A stretch of DNA of 64,000 nucleotides from Isoetes taiwanensis (Eukaryota > Streptophyta > Lycopodiopsida > Isoetales > Isoetaceae): positions 374,001-438,000 of the forward strand of contig JAJEKV010000124.1 in the NCBI GenBank assembly GCA_021234155.1. Direction: 5' to 3'. Under the pieces are notes generated by a model. The model had not been told where the DNA came from, made no database searches, and was given only the letters and a program-made list of their open reading frames with translations. Shown in pieces: positions 32,960 to 44,597 of this stretch. Each line of letters opens with the position of its first letter. The first letter of the stretch is position 1. Made by a program: the position numbers and the translations under genes.

Positions 32960-34111
32960 CTATTCAACAATGGCCTTTCCTTTGACCCATCTGACCTTCT
33001 TATTGTTCTGCTTTGCCTCTTTAAACTTTGACAGCTCATTCTTCTTCTCAATTACTTGTTCTTTTGTTAAATCATCATTTACCGAAATGAACTTTCCCTT
33101 TAATGCAAATCGTTGCTTCATTACCTGGAATTGGGCCTCCTTGTTGGCGAATTTCACCAGCACATGACGGGTTCCATGGTCCTTATTCCCAATACGAAAA
33201 GCATCCAAAAATTCAGCTCCATTTACTTGCATCTCCTCCGCGAAGAAATGTGATACCACTTCCTTGGTATTTTCTTTCTCCTTCTCAGGTAATCCAACAA
33301 TCCGAATGTTTAGAGCCCTTTGTCTTCGTTCTTGATTCTCCACATAATCATCAAAGGCTTGCTTCAACTCCGCAACCTCGGCTGCTACATTATCTGATTC
33401 ATCTTCCTCTTGGGTGATTTGCAAAACCTTCATTTCAGATTTAACCATATCCACTTCTTCTCTGATCTACTGCAAATTGGTCTTCATAGTGTCATCCTCC
33501 ATTCTCAAATTTCTGATTTCAGCCATGAGTCTTTCTTCCCTTAAGGCCGATTCATGTCTTATTGCGGCCAATTCCTTGGCCGATTCTTGTCTAAAAGCGG
33601 TCAGCTCCTTCAAGATCAAGTGCAATGAAATCTCCTCCTCTATGGTGGCTTTCAGAGTACCCGGACTGTTAAAAACCCTCTTTTCCAAAACCTGCTGTAA
33701 TATCCCCTGTTTAGGGGCATCCGGGATCAAGAATCCTTGTTTAGGGGATGCCAAAATGATGTGGGCTTGCTGCCCGACCTGCTGCAGCTGTAATATCCCT
33801 TGTTTAGGGGCATCCGGAATCAAAAACCCCTGTTTAGGGGAAGCCAAAATGATGTGGGCTTGCTGCCCGACCTGCTGCAGTCCATTTTCTCCGACCAGCT
33901 CGGCCCCAAATTCGTCCATACCCTCCTGCTCTGCTGCAATAGACCCATCCATTTGAGCTTGACCCCGACTCGAGATGGGCACATGCGGAATGATTTTTTA
34001 GTGTTTTCTTTGTATTGGTAGCCTTAGTATCCTTGGTAGCATCCTTATTTCCTGTAGCCCGCACAGATGATCCGACCCTTCACCCTTTTTCTTTGTCTTA
34101 GTAATTTCCAT
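32960..34111 (-). pseudogene. LINE ORF1: coiled coil plus RRM-like protein
   Basis: The start is probably [13 protein letters not shown] at 34111, followed by frame changes near 34060 and 33970. Frame 33467-33982 has a Gln-rich part and a coiled coil; a single TAG at 33467-33469 separates it from the in-frame 32960-33454, which holds RRQRALNIRIVGLPEKEKEN and FRIGNKDHGTRHVLVKF, typical of the RRM of L1-type ORF1 proteins. A 31-residue in-frame duplication lies at 33695-33880. Confidence 0.8.
33695..33880 (-). repeat. 93-bp in-frame tandem duplication in LINE ORF1
   Basis: Copies at 33695-33787 and 33788-33880 encode two versions of QQVGQQAHIILASPKQGF followed by LIPDAPKQGI. They differ at a few bases. 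Confidence 0.85.
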
Positions 34112-34114
34112 TTC

Positions 34115-34218
<104 letters not shown>

Positions 34219-34759
34219 GTTGGCCACATGCTGACTTAGAGATGACTAGAGATGACGAGAGACAATACAAGAGAATACGAGAGGTGAGAGATGACGAGAG
34301 AAGGGTGAGAGTGGGAAAAGTTAACTCTCATCTCGAGAGATGTTTTGCCCCTAACAGCCGTTAGGGGCGTTTCCATTATCCACTAACCAAACAACCTCCT
34401 AAAATTATGACGCCTGAATCCCGCATCGAAATTCCGGGGCGCCATTTTCCCCTGTTTCTTGGTCTTCAACTCCGCGCAATTCCTTGAATTCCCCCCAAAT
34501 TCTTCCATCAACGCTATTGATTTTCGGTCTACAGGTATTTCTCAGGCCATTCGATCCTTGTAAATTCACTTCAAATCAATCTTACATTGTTCTCTTGTCG
34601 AAATCTAGTCCGGCTGGTATTGTTTCTTGTTTGATTAGCTTCTTTTCTATAGAATCAGATGTCTAAGGCAACCAGATCTGCTCTGCCTTCAAGCAGCAAA
34701 CCATTTGTGCCTCCTCGAATTGAAAAAATGGCTCCTAGGACACTACAAGAGAATGAGGT

Positions 34760-35045
34760 TTTTTTGTCAGAAAAAGCGTCAGACTGTCTAGAGATATTTT
34801 GGCCTGACGTAAATGCTGACGGAAATTCTGACGCTTAGCTTTCTGACGCTTTTTCTGACGCATGTGCGTCAGATATTTCGTCACAATAAGCGTCAGAATT
34901 AAACGTCAAGAAGTTCGTCAGATTAATCGTGAGAGTATGCGACAGAGGTCTATCGTCAGATTTAGCGTCAGGTTTAGCGTCAGAAAGTGCATCATTTTTA
35001 TCGTCAGAAATTACGTTAGTTATTACGTCAGAAAAATAGTCAGGG
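34760..35045. repeat. CACTA left subterminal repeats
   Basis: There are about 20 copies of CGTCAGA or its reverse complement (TCTGACG), with variants, in alternating orientations. Confidence 0.85.
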
Positions 35046-35736
35046 CAGACTTTCAATTTTCCAAACAAAAAAAAAATGGTTAAGTCCACCATCCACCATA
35101 ATATTTTCAGTAGTAGACGTCGCGCGTATCCTCTGCCTTTTTTTTTTTGCCGCCATTTCGTAGCTTCTAAGTTCCAGTTTCGAGGAGCAAAATTGATGCG
35201 CCTGGTGATCGAGAGCATTTGTCTGGTGATCAAGCGGATTTCTGAAGGGCAGCGCTAATAGGTCTGTATAATTTATAGGATTTTATAGCTTTAGGGAGAA
35301 GCTTCGGCATGCAAACTATGAGCCATAGCCATGGTGGTTCTTCCCGTTTATGTGTTCTTTCCGTCTGCCCGTTTATGTGTTCTTTCCTGTCTTCTCACAC
35401 CATCTGCCACTTTCTTTACATGAATATTAAAGCCAAGTTCGAAATCTTAGGCACATTATGATTTAGGCATTCGTAGGGTCAATTTTTATGTTAAATGTGC
35501 TGTAAATTCTATCCCTTTCTTTATCAGGTATTATTTCTTTTTTATCTATGAATGTTTTATTTCTAATTTGATGTGAATTTGCAGGTGTAGGCCGTAGGTT
35601 GCTGCATAAAATAACGGATTTGGAGTCCAGATTTGCTGGGATAAGTAAGCCTTTTCCACTTACCCTCATTTGCTTTGTATTTGTTAAATTTCTGCATGAG
35701 TATGTTTTGGATGACTTACTTCTTTATTTTATTTAG

Positions 35737-35950
35737 TGGCCCCAAAGAACAAGTCTAAACCAAGAGCTAGTTCACGAGGGAAAGATAGCATCAATGAAGA
35801 TGACACAACAAATGACTTGAAGAATATGATTGCTGAGCTGTCGGAAGAGGGATTGTTAAAGATCAAGTCGTTGTTGGACAAGCAACTTAAGCAGACAGTC
35901 ATGAGCCACAAAAATGGTTCGAGTTCTTCTAAGAGTGCTGCAAGATCAAG
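35737..35950 (+). pseudogene. Captured exon 1-like piece in CACTA
   Basis: It sits between an acceptor (TTATTTAG) and a donor (CAAG|GTATGG) and encodes APKNKSKPRASSRGKDS and onward, a Lys/Ser-rich then helical segment with LSEEGLLKIKSLLDKQLK. I do not recognise the family. Confidence 0.45.
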
Positions 35951-37132
35951 GTATGGTATTAGCTATTTTGAACATGGCTTTGTCTATTTGCATACGCACA
36001 TGCATCATTTTAGAACACTTCTTAATAGAACACGTATTAACATGTTAAACTAATTACTTGTATGAAATCATGAATAGACCTTGAGCTGATCTAAGTTAAA
36101 AGAAGTTGCAGTACATTTTCATTTGCTCAACACGGAGAAGTTTAGAGGTTAGTGATTGGCTAAAAAGTATTAAGATGCATACTTTATAAGTTAAAAATAT
36201 GAAAATTCCATATCCAATATGTATTCTAACAGATGCAGAAGAGCCATCCTTCACCTTTCCATGGCCGTCCCTTATTTCCTTTCTTTAAACAATTTTGTGA
36301 CAAGAGCAGTGAAACTTTATCCTATCCTGATCCTTGGGACTATTCACTGCATAAATATTTATCTTATCTTCTGCTATGAACAGCCCCTGGCTGGAATTTG
36401 CTAGCTTTCCACCTGCTTCAGGTTTTCTACCGAGTGATATCTATGAGAAGGGCACTTATAACAGCATATTTTGTGTGGCCATGTTGTCTTTTATGTCTAC
36501 TATCCTGGAGTTGAGCTTCTAAAATTGGTTCAGTATCAATTGGCACTTCAAAGTGGGGCTACAAACAGGATACAAAAACAGGGATTTTAATACCTGGAAA
36601 CAAGATGCCTTCAGAGGTTTATCTTTGGTTCTAAAGGTTGGTCTTCTTCTGCTCTCGAGGGTTTTCTTCAAGAAATCGTGGAGAATTATGCAGTTCTTAA
36701 GCCTCTGCCCCTTATGTGCACGTGCCATTAATCCAAAAGTAAGTAAATGAATCAGAATCTCCAATGTATATTTCCGTGCTTTTCCTAATATTCCATGATC
36801 ATTTTCTTGTCAATTTTCTGAACTACTAGTCATACAGTTTAAAGATCCAGTTTCTGTTCCTTTAGGGGAGTTTAGCTAAACTAGAGAAGATTTAGGGGAA
36901 CCAGGTACAAATGGAACAATATTGAATGGCTACTGAGCTGATTTTTTAAGACTGCTTCCATGTTTAAGACTGTATCTTTCTTTTTTGACTTGGTAGTTAC
37001 TAGTCCTGTATTAGGTAACACTTGAAATATTTACTCTCGAGGCAGTTAACTTCATTACCGTAGAATAGTAATGTAGACCAATGTAGACCGAGCTAGGGAC
37101 TTCTAAAAGTTATCACCTATCTACTTGTGCAG

Positions 37133-37239
37133 CCAGCCGTTGCTGGTGTGACTATTGCACGTCCTTTGTTCAAGTGGATCTTCCCTGATACATTTCGTAC
37201 TGCCAGCTTCTGGAAAAGACTATTCCCTATTTACATGAG
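37133..37239 (+). pseudogene. Captured exon-like piece in CACTA
   Basis: The acceptor TTGTGCAG and donor GAG|GTAGGG flank about 36 codons: PAVAGVTIARPLFKWIFPDT, then FRTASFWKRLFPIYMR. It may belong to the same source gene as the ABC1-like piece downstream, but this is inference. Confidence 0.4.
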
Positions 37240-37778
37240 GTAGGGTACTTCTGAATTATGATATGTGCTCCAACCTGCATGAATATCTTGTAATGCTAAC
37301 ATCAGAGTTTACATATTCACTTCTTCAGAGCACTGCTCTACGTATTTTATTGTAGAACAAAGTCACTTTGGTACTCTCATTTGAGGCAAACTTTGCTTAA
37401 TGTATCTCTTTTCACGCATGTTTAGGTCCTTTGACAATCACTGTCTTGCTTATCTCATAATTATTGCCTGATGCCAATGCACATAGTTAAATTCCACATG
37501 TCATGATTATTTGGTAGCCTTAGGGTGGTTGTTTTGAGAAGGTACATGATAACAAAGCTACAAGCTAGGGGAAAGCCATTAGAGGAAAAAAACAAAATTT
37601 GGGCAAAGCGGCACGAATGAGGCGGAGAGAAAGTGCATCAACTAGTATTGGATATGAGCGGTTTCTATGTCAAATCTGCCCAGATTCTTGCAAGCAAAGC
37701 TGTATGGTCTATATTTTCTGCTTTACTCGTATAGGAGAAATGAATCAGTTCTAATCCTTGCCTCATGGATCTCACCAG

Positions 37779-38039
37779 GATTTTGTACCAGATGCTTGGC
37801 GTACATGGCTTTCTAAACATCTTGATAGTGCCCCTCCACGTCCATTTAGAGAAATAAGAAAGAGCATTGAAGAGCAGCTTGTTCTATCTCCATTTTATTC
37901 ACTTGGGAAAACTTGCAGCAGATCAGTATCATTAAGTGAAGTCTTTTCCAATGTGGATCCTGTATTGGGCCTACCACTTGGGAACAACTCAATGAAGGTT
38001 CCAGCAGCAATGATGTATAACCTACTTGGCGAGGAGGAG
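37779..38039 (+). pseudogene. Captured ABC1-type kinase-like exon in CACTA
   Basis: The acceptor CTCACCAG and donor GAG|GTATTA bound 87 codons. DFVPDAWRTWLSKHLDSAPP followed by RPFREIRKSIEEQL resembles the segment of ABC1/ADCK/COQ8-like kinases with 'LP....L..LQD..PP.P..E....IE.EL', and 'LSEVFSNVDP' resembles the next 'G....FS.FD' part. The region between them is unusual. No catalytic residues are included, so it is only a fragment. Confidence 0.5.
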
Positions 38040-38519
38040 GTATTAACTGACATGAGCCATTTTTCAATGTTTATTATATGCTGGATAAAACTCTGACATT
38101 GGCCATTAGACTGGATATGCTTATAGGTCACATGTTGATGAAAAAAGTTAGCGGTTGGGGAACTCGCAATTGTCTTGCTCACACATGCAGATTTTCACAT
38201 GTCTCCATCAACTCTTAAGAAAAAAGGAGCAAGCCAGAGATTTGTTGGCAACCCAAGTTCAGTTTATTCAGAGATAATGGTGTACATTATACAATATATC
38301 AAAGCATCGAGCTTGCATCTTGTACATTATTCCAATAATTTTATCATATCAATAAAATGCCCATTCTTTCTATTAGAATTTGGTCCATTGAATTAGGAGT
38401 TGGTCCATTGCAATGAATGTGTGATTGTAGCTTTATAAATTTCAAGTTTATTTAATGGCTTAAGTACCCATCTCAATAGCAACAAAGGAGTAACAATAGT
38501 GATTACAGTAACTTTCTGG

Positions 38520-38815
38520 CCAGTACCCTGACGTTTATTCTGACGTTTTTTATGACGCTTATCGTCAGAATTGGTGACGTTTATTCTGACGCTTTTTATG
38601 ACACTCTATCGTCACAATAAGCGACGTTTATTCTGACGCTTTTTATGACACTCTATCGTCAGAAAAATCGACGCTTTTTCTGACGCTTTTTCTGACGCTT
38701 TTTCTGACGAGCAAGCGTCAGATAATAAGCGTCAGGTAAATCAACAGCCAGTAGGGTCTGGACACTTGCCCATTTTGTGAAGGCCATCTGACGCTTTTTC
38801 TAACAAAAAATGCTC
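38520..38815. repeat. CACTA right subterminal repeats
   Basis: It holds about 18 copies of TCTGACGCTTT/AAGCGTCAGA-type motifs, including three longer tandem copies of TTATTCTGACG(C/T)TTTTTATGAC. Confidence 0.85.
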
Positions 38816-39828
38816 ATTCTCTTGTAGTGGGAGGACGCGGAAGATGACAGGCCAAATTTCAATGAATGTGAGGTTGGAATCAAATTCCGAGCCTATTGAT
38901 ATTGCTCCTCAACCAAAGGAGAAGAGATGCAAATGAGTTCTCAGCGAAATCCAAGCACCTCCCAATAATGTGAGTGATTCTCATCAGCCCGATAATTCAA
39001 TGGCTATTGTTGTTCTTGACAAAGAAAATCCAAAACAAATAGACACAAATAATAGGAAGGCTCCAGTCCAATGGACAGATCAGGGTGTTTCCACTTTCCT
39101 GAATCTACTAAATGAAATGAAACTGGTTACTAATGGCAGTCTGAATCTTTCTAATTCACAATGGAGAGAAATTCTTGTGAAATTGCAACCAATTGTAGAT
39201 GGATTGGTGGAAGTCAGGCAATTGAAGAACAAATGGGATAAGCTGCAGGCAAAGTTCAAGGATGAGAAGGAGGCTTGTGGTCAAACTGGTTCAGAACCTT
39301 CAAGTTGGCAATGGTTTGACAGAATGGAAGAAGTCAAATATGGAGTGACTTCTGATAACCCCATTCCAGGGGCTGGTGATGATGGGGAATTTGGGAATGA
39401 AGCCTTTGAGGCTGCTGATTTGCACACTAATTTTTCTGACAGTTTCTTTGAGACAGTTGGTTCTGATGCTGCTTTTGATGACTTGCTTAGAGAATTGGAG
39501 ACAATTAGATCTGCCAATTCTTTGAAGATTGTTGAATCTATGGCAGCAATGACCCAAAGCATATGTCAGATGACAAAGGACACACTTCTCGAAATTGCCA
39601 AATTGGCAGCAAAAAACAAAGAATAAAGGTATGTTCACTTTCATACATTCTGTTATACTTCACTTTCTGTTTCTTTTCGAACTGTCTCAAATTGGTTAAC
39701 TGTCTTATTATTCAATGATTGGTACGTTCATGTAGGCATGTAGATTTCGTAGCATAGAGCATTAAATGGCAGTCTTATCAAGTTCCCCCATTTAAAGATC
39801 CCCTCCACCTTCAAGAATTCACGCTCCT

Positions 39829-40392
39829 ATGGCGCCCAAGCGACCACGCTCCTCTCCTTCCTCGTCCAGTTCTTCTTCTTCTTCTTCTTCCGAGTACTCA
39901 AGGGAGGAGTACTCTGGCCCTGTCGATTCATCCGAAGTCTCCCACGAGACTTCGGATTCGGAGAACTATTACTCCGATCACGACTCTTGGCCAGAAACCT
40001 CTGTTGAGGCTCCAGTTCAAGAAGAGTCATCTACCTCTTTGTTTTCTGCCCCTTCTTCTCCCATGCCAGATCCCCCTCAACAATCCTTCTCGTCCCCTCC
40101 TCTTCCTTCCTCTCATGCAGATGAGGTTCAGGACTCCTCACCAGCGGTAGAACCCGAAGTTGAGGATGTAGAAGTCGTGCCTCACAATATCATTCACTGT
40201 TCTCTATCACAGCGAGCAGTGATGAAGTTTTTGGACATGGGTGTGCTAATTGAACCCGAGGTGTTGTCTTGGGCTGAGGGAGCTCCTCTAAAACAGAAAG
40301 CTCATGTGGAGACCGTTTACATCCAACATGCAGGGAAGTGGACTTTACACGAAGTGAAGACTATCAGCCAGCCATGTGAAGTGTGCTCTTGA
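39829..40392 (+). CDS. ORF3, small Ser-rich accessory protein, element C (187 aa)
   Basis: The N terminus is MAPKRPRSSP with a run of about 11 Ser. A longer acidic Ser/Pro-rich linker than in A or B follows (to residue ~120), then the conserved C-terminal region: IHCSLSQRAVMKFLDMGVLI, a E-V-L-S-W-A motif, APLKQKAHVETVYI, GKWTLHEVK and a final Cys pair (CEVC). It aligns well with family A (QYLDMG, EELFNWA, APMRQKVHVEF, GAWVLMEIR, CVAC). The frame is intact even though the other two genes of this element are broken. No known domain recognised. Confidence 0.75.
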   Translation: MAPKRPRSSPSSSSSSSSSSSEYSREEYSGPVDSSEVSHETSDSENYYSDHDSWPETSVEAPVQEESSTSLFSAPSSPMPDPPQQSFSSPPLPSSHADEVQDSSPAVEPEVEDVEVVPHNIIHCSLSQRAVMKFLDMGVLIEPEVLSWAEGAPLKQKAHVETVYIQHAGKWTLHEVKTISQPCEVCS

Positions 40393-41017
40393 AGGATAGC
40401 AGATCTCATTGCCTCTGGAGTTTCTTTTTTTTTGTTTTGTTTTTAATTCCCTGTTGTGTTTTTTGTAAAGCCAAAAAAATTTTGCATGCACAATCTCCTG
40501 TCAATCCCTTCAGCTATCAGCTATCAGCTATCTCCTGTTTTCTCAATGATGTAAAATGCTGCAATGCATTTAAGAAATACAAAATGTTTTTATTTTCGTA
40601 AAATGTGTCACTTTGCTGTCTCGACTGTTTCTATCTTTGATATTCACTTTGTGATTTTGGCTATTACTGCAGAGCAAAGAATGATGAGAACTACATACGT
40701 ATCTGGTTTTACTTTTTAGTTGGTTTTACCTCAAAAATTTCAAGTTGTAAAAGACAGGCCAAATTATGTGGCCAATTTTTTTTGTATTGCAGTTTCACAT
40801 TGAATAAAATCTATATTGCAACATTCAATTATTCTAGCAGAATCTTGAATTTCTTGTTCATGGCTTAATACCTGTCCAGGAACATGTAATCAATAATCTT
40901 TGATGTCAATAAGGAAAGAACAAATTTTCAGAAAAAAGAAGTTGATAGAACCATCAACTTTTACAACAGCACATGCCCATCCAAATTTTCAAACAACACA
41001 TGCCTCATCTGATCTCC

Positions 41018-42297
41018 TTATTTCTTTAAACTTCTGTTCATAGCTTCAGTCTCATAGTAATAAACTGGATCAGGCTCTTCTTCCAAAGGCAGCATACCCC
41101 ATCCCCTATCTTCCATAATACAAAAATTCCAAAGCACACAAGCAGCATGTATTATTTTGGAAGCCTTGCCAACATGCACTGGTAGATGTTTTAGAATTCT
41201 AAATTTCTCCTTCACTATCCCGAACCCATTTTCCACACAAACCTCCGTTTATTAAACTTGCCATAAGGTCCATGATTCTGTGGAAAGACTTTCAAGAGGA
41301 AGGGCCTGGCAGCATAGGCAGAATCACCAAGCAAAAGTGGAGGAATGTTAACCTGGATTTGGTCTTCAGTGGGTTGACCTTTCTTCAATTTTCTGCCACT
41401 CAAGGTTACAACTGGTTCGTTCAATATTGGATGCAATTTTGCTATACATGGAACTCTTCTTGAACTGATTTGAGTCATGGACTGATCCAGTTCTTGTCAC
41501 ACATACATTTATGAAAAGCCTGCTGTGTGTGACAATACCCTGCAGCAGACATGAGTGCCTTTTGTGTCGACTGTAGTAGTCATCACCTTTGTCACTCTTC
41601 TTGGGTTTCCTCCATAGAAAAATATGGGACCCATCAACAGCACCATACACATTTGGCAATCCTGTTGCATCATGAAATTCTTTTATACATTGAGTCAGTC
41701 TGGCTCCAGAAGGCATGGCTACAAACCTTTTGTAAAGCATTGTCTTGGAGGCCAACACCAGTGTGATTTTTTTAGTATATTTCTGCACTGTAGCTTTTCC
41801 AACATAGAATCTCTGACCCACATGCAAAGGCATATCACCGTGTGCCAGAAAGTAAAGAACCATGGCTATAGCTTTCCTGGGATCAACTGGAACCCTAACC
41901 TTAACCCCTGGCCTAATCAAATAGGGGACAACGAGCCCGACTAATCTCTCAAAGCTGGCCCTCTTCATTCTATAAAATTGATGCCACATATCATCTTCAA
42001 AAGAAGCTATACAATTCCATGCGTGATTATCTATATTATCCCATTGGGTCATTTGCCTTGGAGCAATCCAAAATCTTCTAGGTGGCCTTCTAACCCGGCA
42101 TGATCCGGCTAACATCAAAGATGAGGCAAAGACGAAGAACATACTATCATTTTACGGCAAGGCATCGTCATCGAATGCAATTCATTGGGTCTTCAAGCTC
42201 GTTTAGTTCCGAAGGCGCAAAGCGGAACCTTTGAATGCGATTCCGATTGTCGAGCACGCAATAGCATGGCAATCATTCCAAGAATCAATGGATCCAT
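41018..42297 (-). pseudogene. PIF/Harbinger transposase, element C
   Basis: The reading starts MDPLILGMIAMLLRA at 42297 and then breaks. The main frame 41366-42142 carries PPRRFWIAPRQMTQWD and GAVDGSHIFLWRK (first Asp). It shifts after 'SNQFKKSSMYSKIAS' into 41215-41478 (LLGDSAYAARPF, second Asp), and again into 41018-41236 (MENGFGIVKEKF with the catalytic Glu, HVGKASKIIHAAC). At least three frameshifts inactivate it, but all three catalytic residues can still be found. Confidence 0.88.
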
Positions 42298-42627
42298 GAT
42301 AGAACGGGCGGAAATGGAACCCCATACAAAGAACACAAAGAAAAGAATTATCCCACAAAGCTTACCTACCAAAGCAGAAATTGGGAAGAAATATCCCATA
42401 TTTTGGAGGCCGATTCAAAAATTGGAGGGAATTATCCCACAAAAACTTGACCTACCTAATGATTCGATGGAGTAGTTCTCCCGTGAGAAACCAAAATTTG
42501 AGGCCCTAACGGCTGTTAGAGCTCGAGAGATGGCCTTCTCTCCTCTCCTCCCAAAAAAATACGTTAATAAAAAAAGGAGTCGTATGAGACGAGAGATGGG
42601 TATTTTGGAGAGCATGTGGCCAACCTA

Positions 42628-42894
<267 letters not shown>

Positions 42895-42897
42895 TTG

Positions 42898-42929
42898 CTA
42901 TATAGTGAGCGGGACATCCCGCTATATAG
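42898..42929. repeat. Inverted repeat CTATATAG-GCGGGA
   Basis: CTATATAG, a TGA bulge, GCGGGA, two bases, then TCCCGCTATATAG. Confidence 0.7.
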
Positions 42930-43833
42930 ATGCATTCAAATAGAAATGCGCCTACAAAACTAGCAGCGTGGATGCATTTGCTGTCGACACTGCCACACAA
43001 ACGCAACCGCAACATCATGTCAACATGCATTCGCAAGAACTCTTTTGCAGACGCAAACTACAAAAACGTGGCCATCGTAGGTTTTACAGGCCACAACCAC
43101 AAAGATGTTATGTGTAGCCGCAACGTGACAGTAGCATCTGCAACATTCTAACATGTGGTCGCGTCGATTTGCGGTCCTGCAAAAGACACGTCCATTTTAA
43201 ATTATATGCTTCCACATGTTGATGACATGGACGTGCCAGAAAATTTTTTCTGGCTGAGATATAAAACTGCCAAAGAATACGTTTTTTTGGAAAAATACTT
43301 AAAGAAGTTTTGGGAAAAACATCTGGAACCTATCCTTGTGACATATTAAACTTGCCACCTCCGAGATCATGGATTTGAGATTAGTCATATATAATCACCA
43401 TCAGATAAAGCTATTCTAGATTGGATTCTTGCATGTAGTGTACTTGATGCGTTCTTCAAGAAAAAAAAATCTGCTCATCACTCTAAAACTTAGTACAATT
43501 AGTTTTGGATAAGGATGGAATTTAGCTAATTTAATATACATTTGTCTACTTCCCCAAAAGTGCACAATTTATGTACACCCTATCATGCTTTCATCGAGAT
43601 AAATATAATAAAAATTTGGTAAAATTGAATTATTAAGAACAAATTTGCCATTATTGAAAGAACAACAATGATTACAACTACACATAGACTATCGTGTTGA
43701 GCATTATGCTAAGAAAAGAGCATAACATCTTTATACAAGTACCAACTTGCTCTTTATTTGAAGACCTATTTGTCAACATCGATATCCTATACCAGGGAGT
43801 CCTCAGTTATGTTCGTTAGTTATCAAATTAAAA
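42930..43833. other. No supported gene
   Basis: It has a GCAAC/CGCAAC-rich part (42960-43150) and then A/T-rich DNA. A 64-codon plus frame at 43155-43349 has protein-like composition but no recognisable motif. Confidence 0.4.
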
Positions 43834-44597
43834 CTAGTAAAAGTACCCAACGTTGGTGGGCATTAGATGAAAACTTGAATGTGTTGGTGGGCATTAGTTG
43901 AAAGCCTAAATGCGTTGGGGGCATTAGTTGAAAACCTGAATTAGTTGGTGTCATGTTTGAATTTATGTTATTCATATCTACAATAGTACAGATTGCAGAG
44001 CTAGGGCATAGCACGGTATAAGAGATCTATAAGAACTAAGGGGCTATCTCATCCCCTTGGATCTCTTTGTAGACTACATTTGGAGAGAAGCTCCTTTTGT
44101 TTTTGAATGGCGCTCCTTGCCTTGAGGTTTTTTGAATATATAGCTTCACTCCTTATTATGTGGTGCACCTTAAGAATGTGACATAGAGCTGGTCTTGGTG
44201 AAAACTGGCATGGTAGGTAGATGTCAATGGAGATCGTGGACTGGCCTTGTGACTTGTTTATGATCATTGAGAATGCAAGTCGCACGGGGAACTGCCTTCA
44301 CCTGAAAAGGAGGAGGTCTTTGTTTGATGGCTCCAAGGTTATCCTTAGTATGAGGACCCATGTTCCTTTGTAAGTTCCCATGATTATATCTCTGCATCTA
44401 TGATCCTTGGGAACCGTTTTGATTACGTGAAGGTGGGTGCCATTGCAAAGACTGGACTTTAGGTTTATGTTTCTGAGTAGGATGATGGTGGCGCCATCCT
44501 TGATGTGCAGCTTATATGATGGCATGCCAGAAGGGGTCAAGTGGTTGATGAACTTGAGTGGGAAATCCCCTAAGGATCCTTCTTCTCACTAGTTCAT
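43834..44597 (-). mobile_element. Helitron 3' part with helicase remains
   Basis: On the minus strand the sequence ends ...CCCACCAACGTTGGGTACTT-TTACTAG followed by T: a short hairpin about 10 bases before a CTAG end, as in plant Helitrons. Immediately inside are three ~31-bp tandem repeats (GTTGGTGGGCATTAGTTGAA-type, 43850-43950), then helicase sequence. The 5' side is cut off at about 44597 by an L1-like fragment. Confidence 0.7.
44049..44591 (-). pseudogene. Helitron PIF1-like helicase C-terminal fragment
   Basis: Frame 44298-44540 reads KDGATIILLRNINLKSSLCN followed by GTHLHVIKT, the 'VGAPVILLRNL....LCNGTRL' signature of RepHel helicases. After a frame change, 44049-44285 begins with the last helicase motif, MRLAFSMIINKSQGQS ('AFAMTINKSQGQ'). 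Upstream domains (Rep, helicase motifs I-IV) are missing. Confidence 0.8.

Larger units (their letters stand above)
34741..38829. mobile_element. CACTA (En/Spm-type) element, 4,089 bp, TSD GGA
   Basis: Both ends begin CACTACAAGAGAATGAG, and GGA is duplicated at 34738-34740 and 38830-38832. Subterminal regions of about 300 bp on each side are packed with GCGTCAGA/TCTGACGC motifs in both orientations, as expected for transposase-binding sites of this superfamily. I see no CACTA transposase, so the element is non-autonomous. It carries exon-like pieces of host genes (see 35737-38039). Confidence 0.95.
34659..39626 (+). pseudogene. Harbinger Myb-like gene, element C, interrupted
   Basis: The first 27 codons (MSKATRSALPSSSKPFVPPR and on) lie at 34659-34740. 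The CACTA element then interrupts the gene, and the frame resumes at 38833 (RTRKMTGQISMNV) before a TGA at about 38935. The long open frame 38970-39626 holds the Myb/SANT-like part (VQWTDQGVSTFLNLLNEMK, NSQWREILVKLQP, LKNKWDKLQAKFKDE, SWQWFDRMEEVKYG) and the C terminus ending MTKDTLLEIAKLAAKN. The acidic middle region present in family B is largely deleted. Confidence 0.85.
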
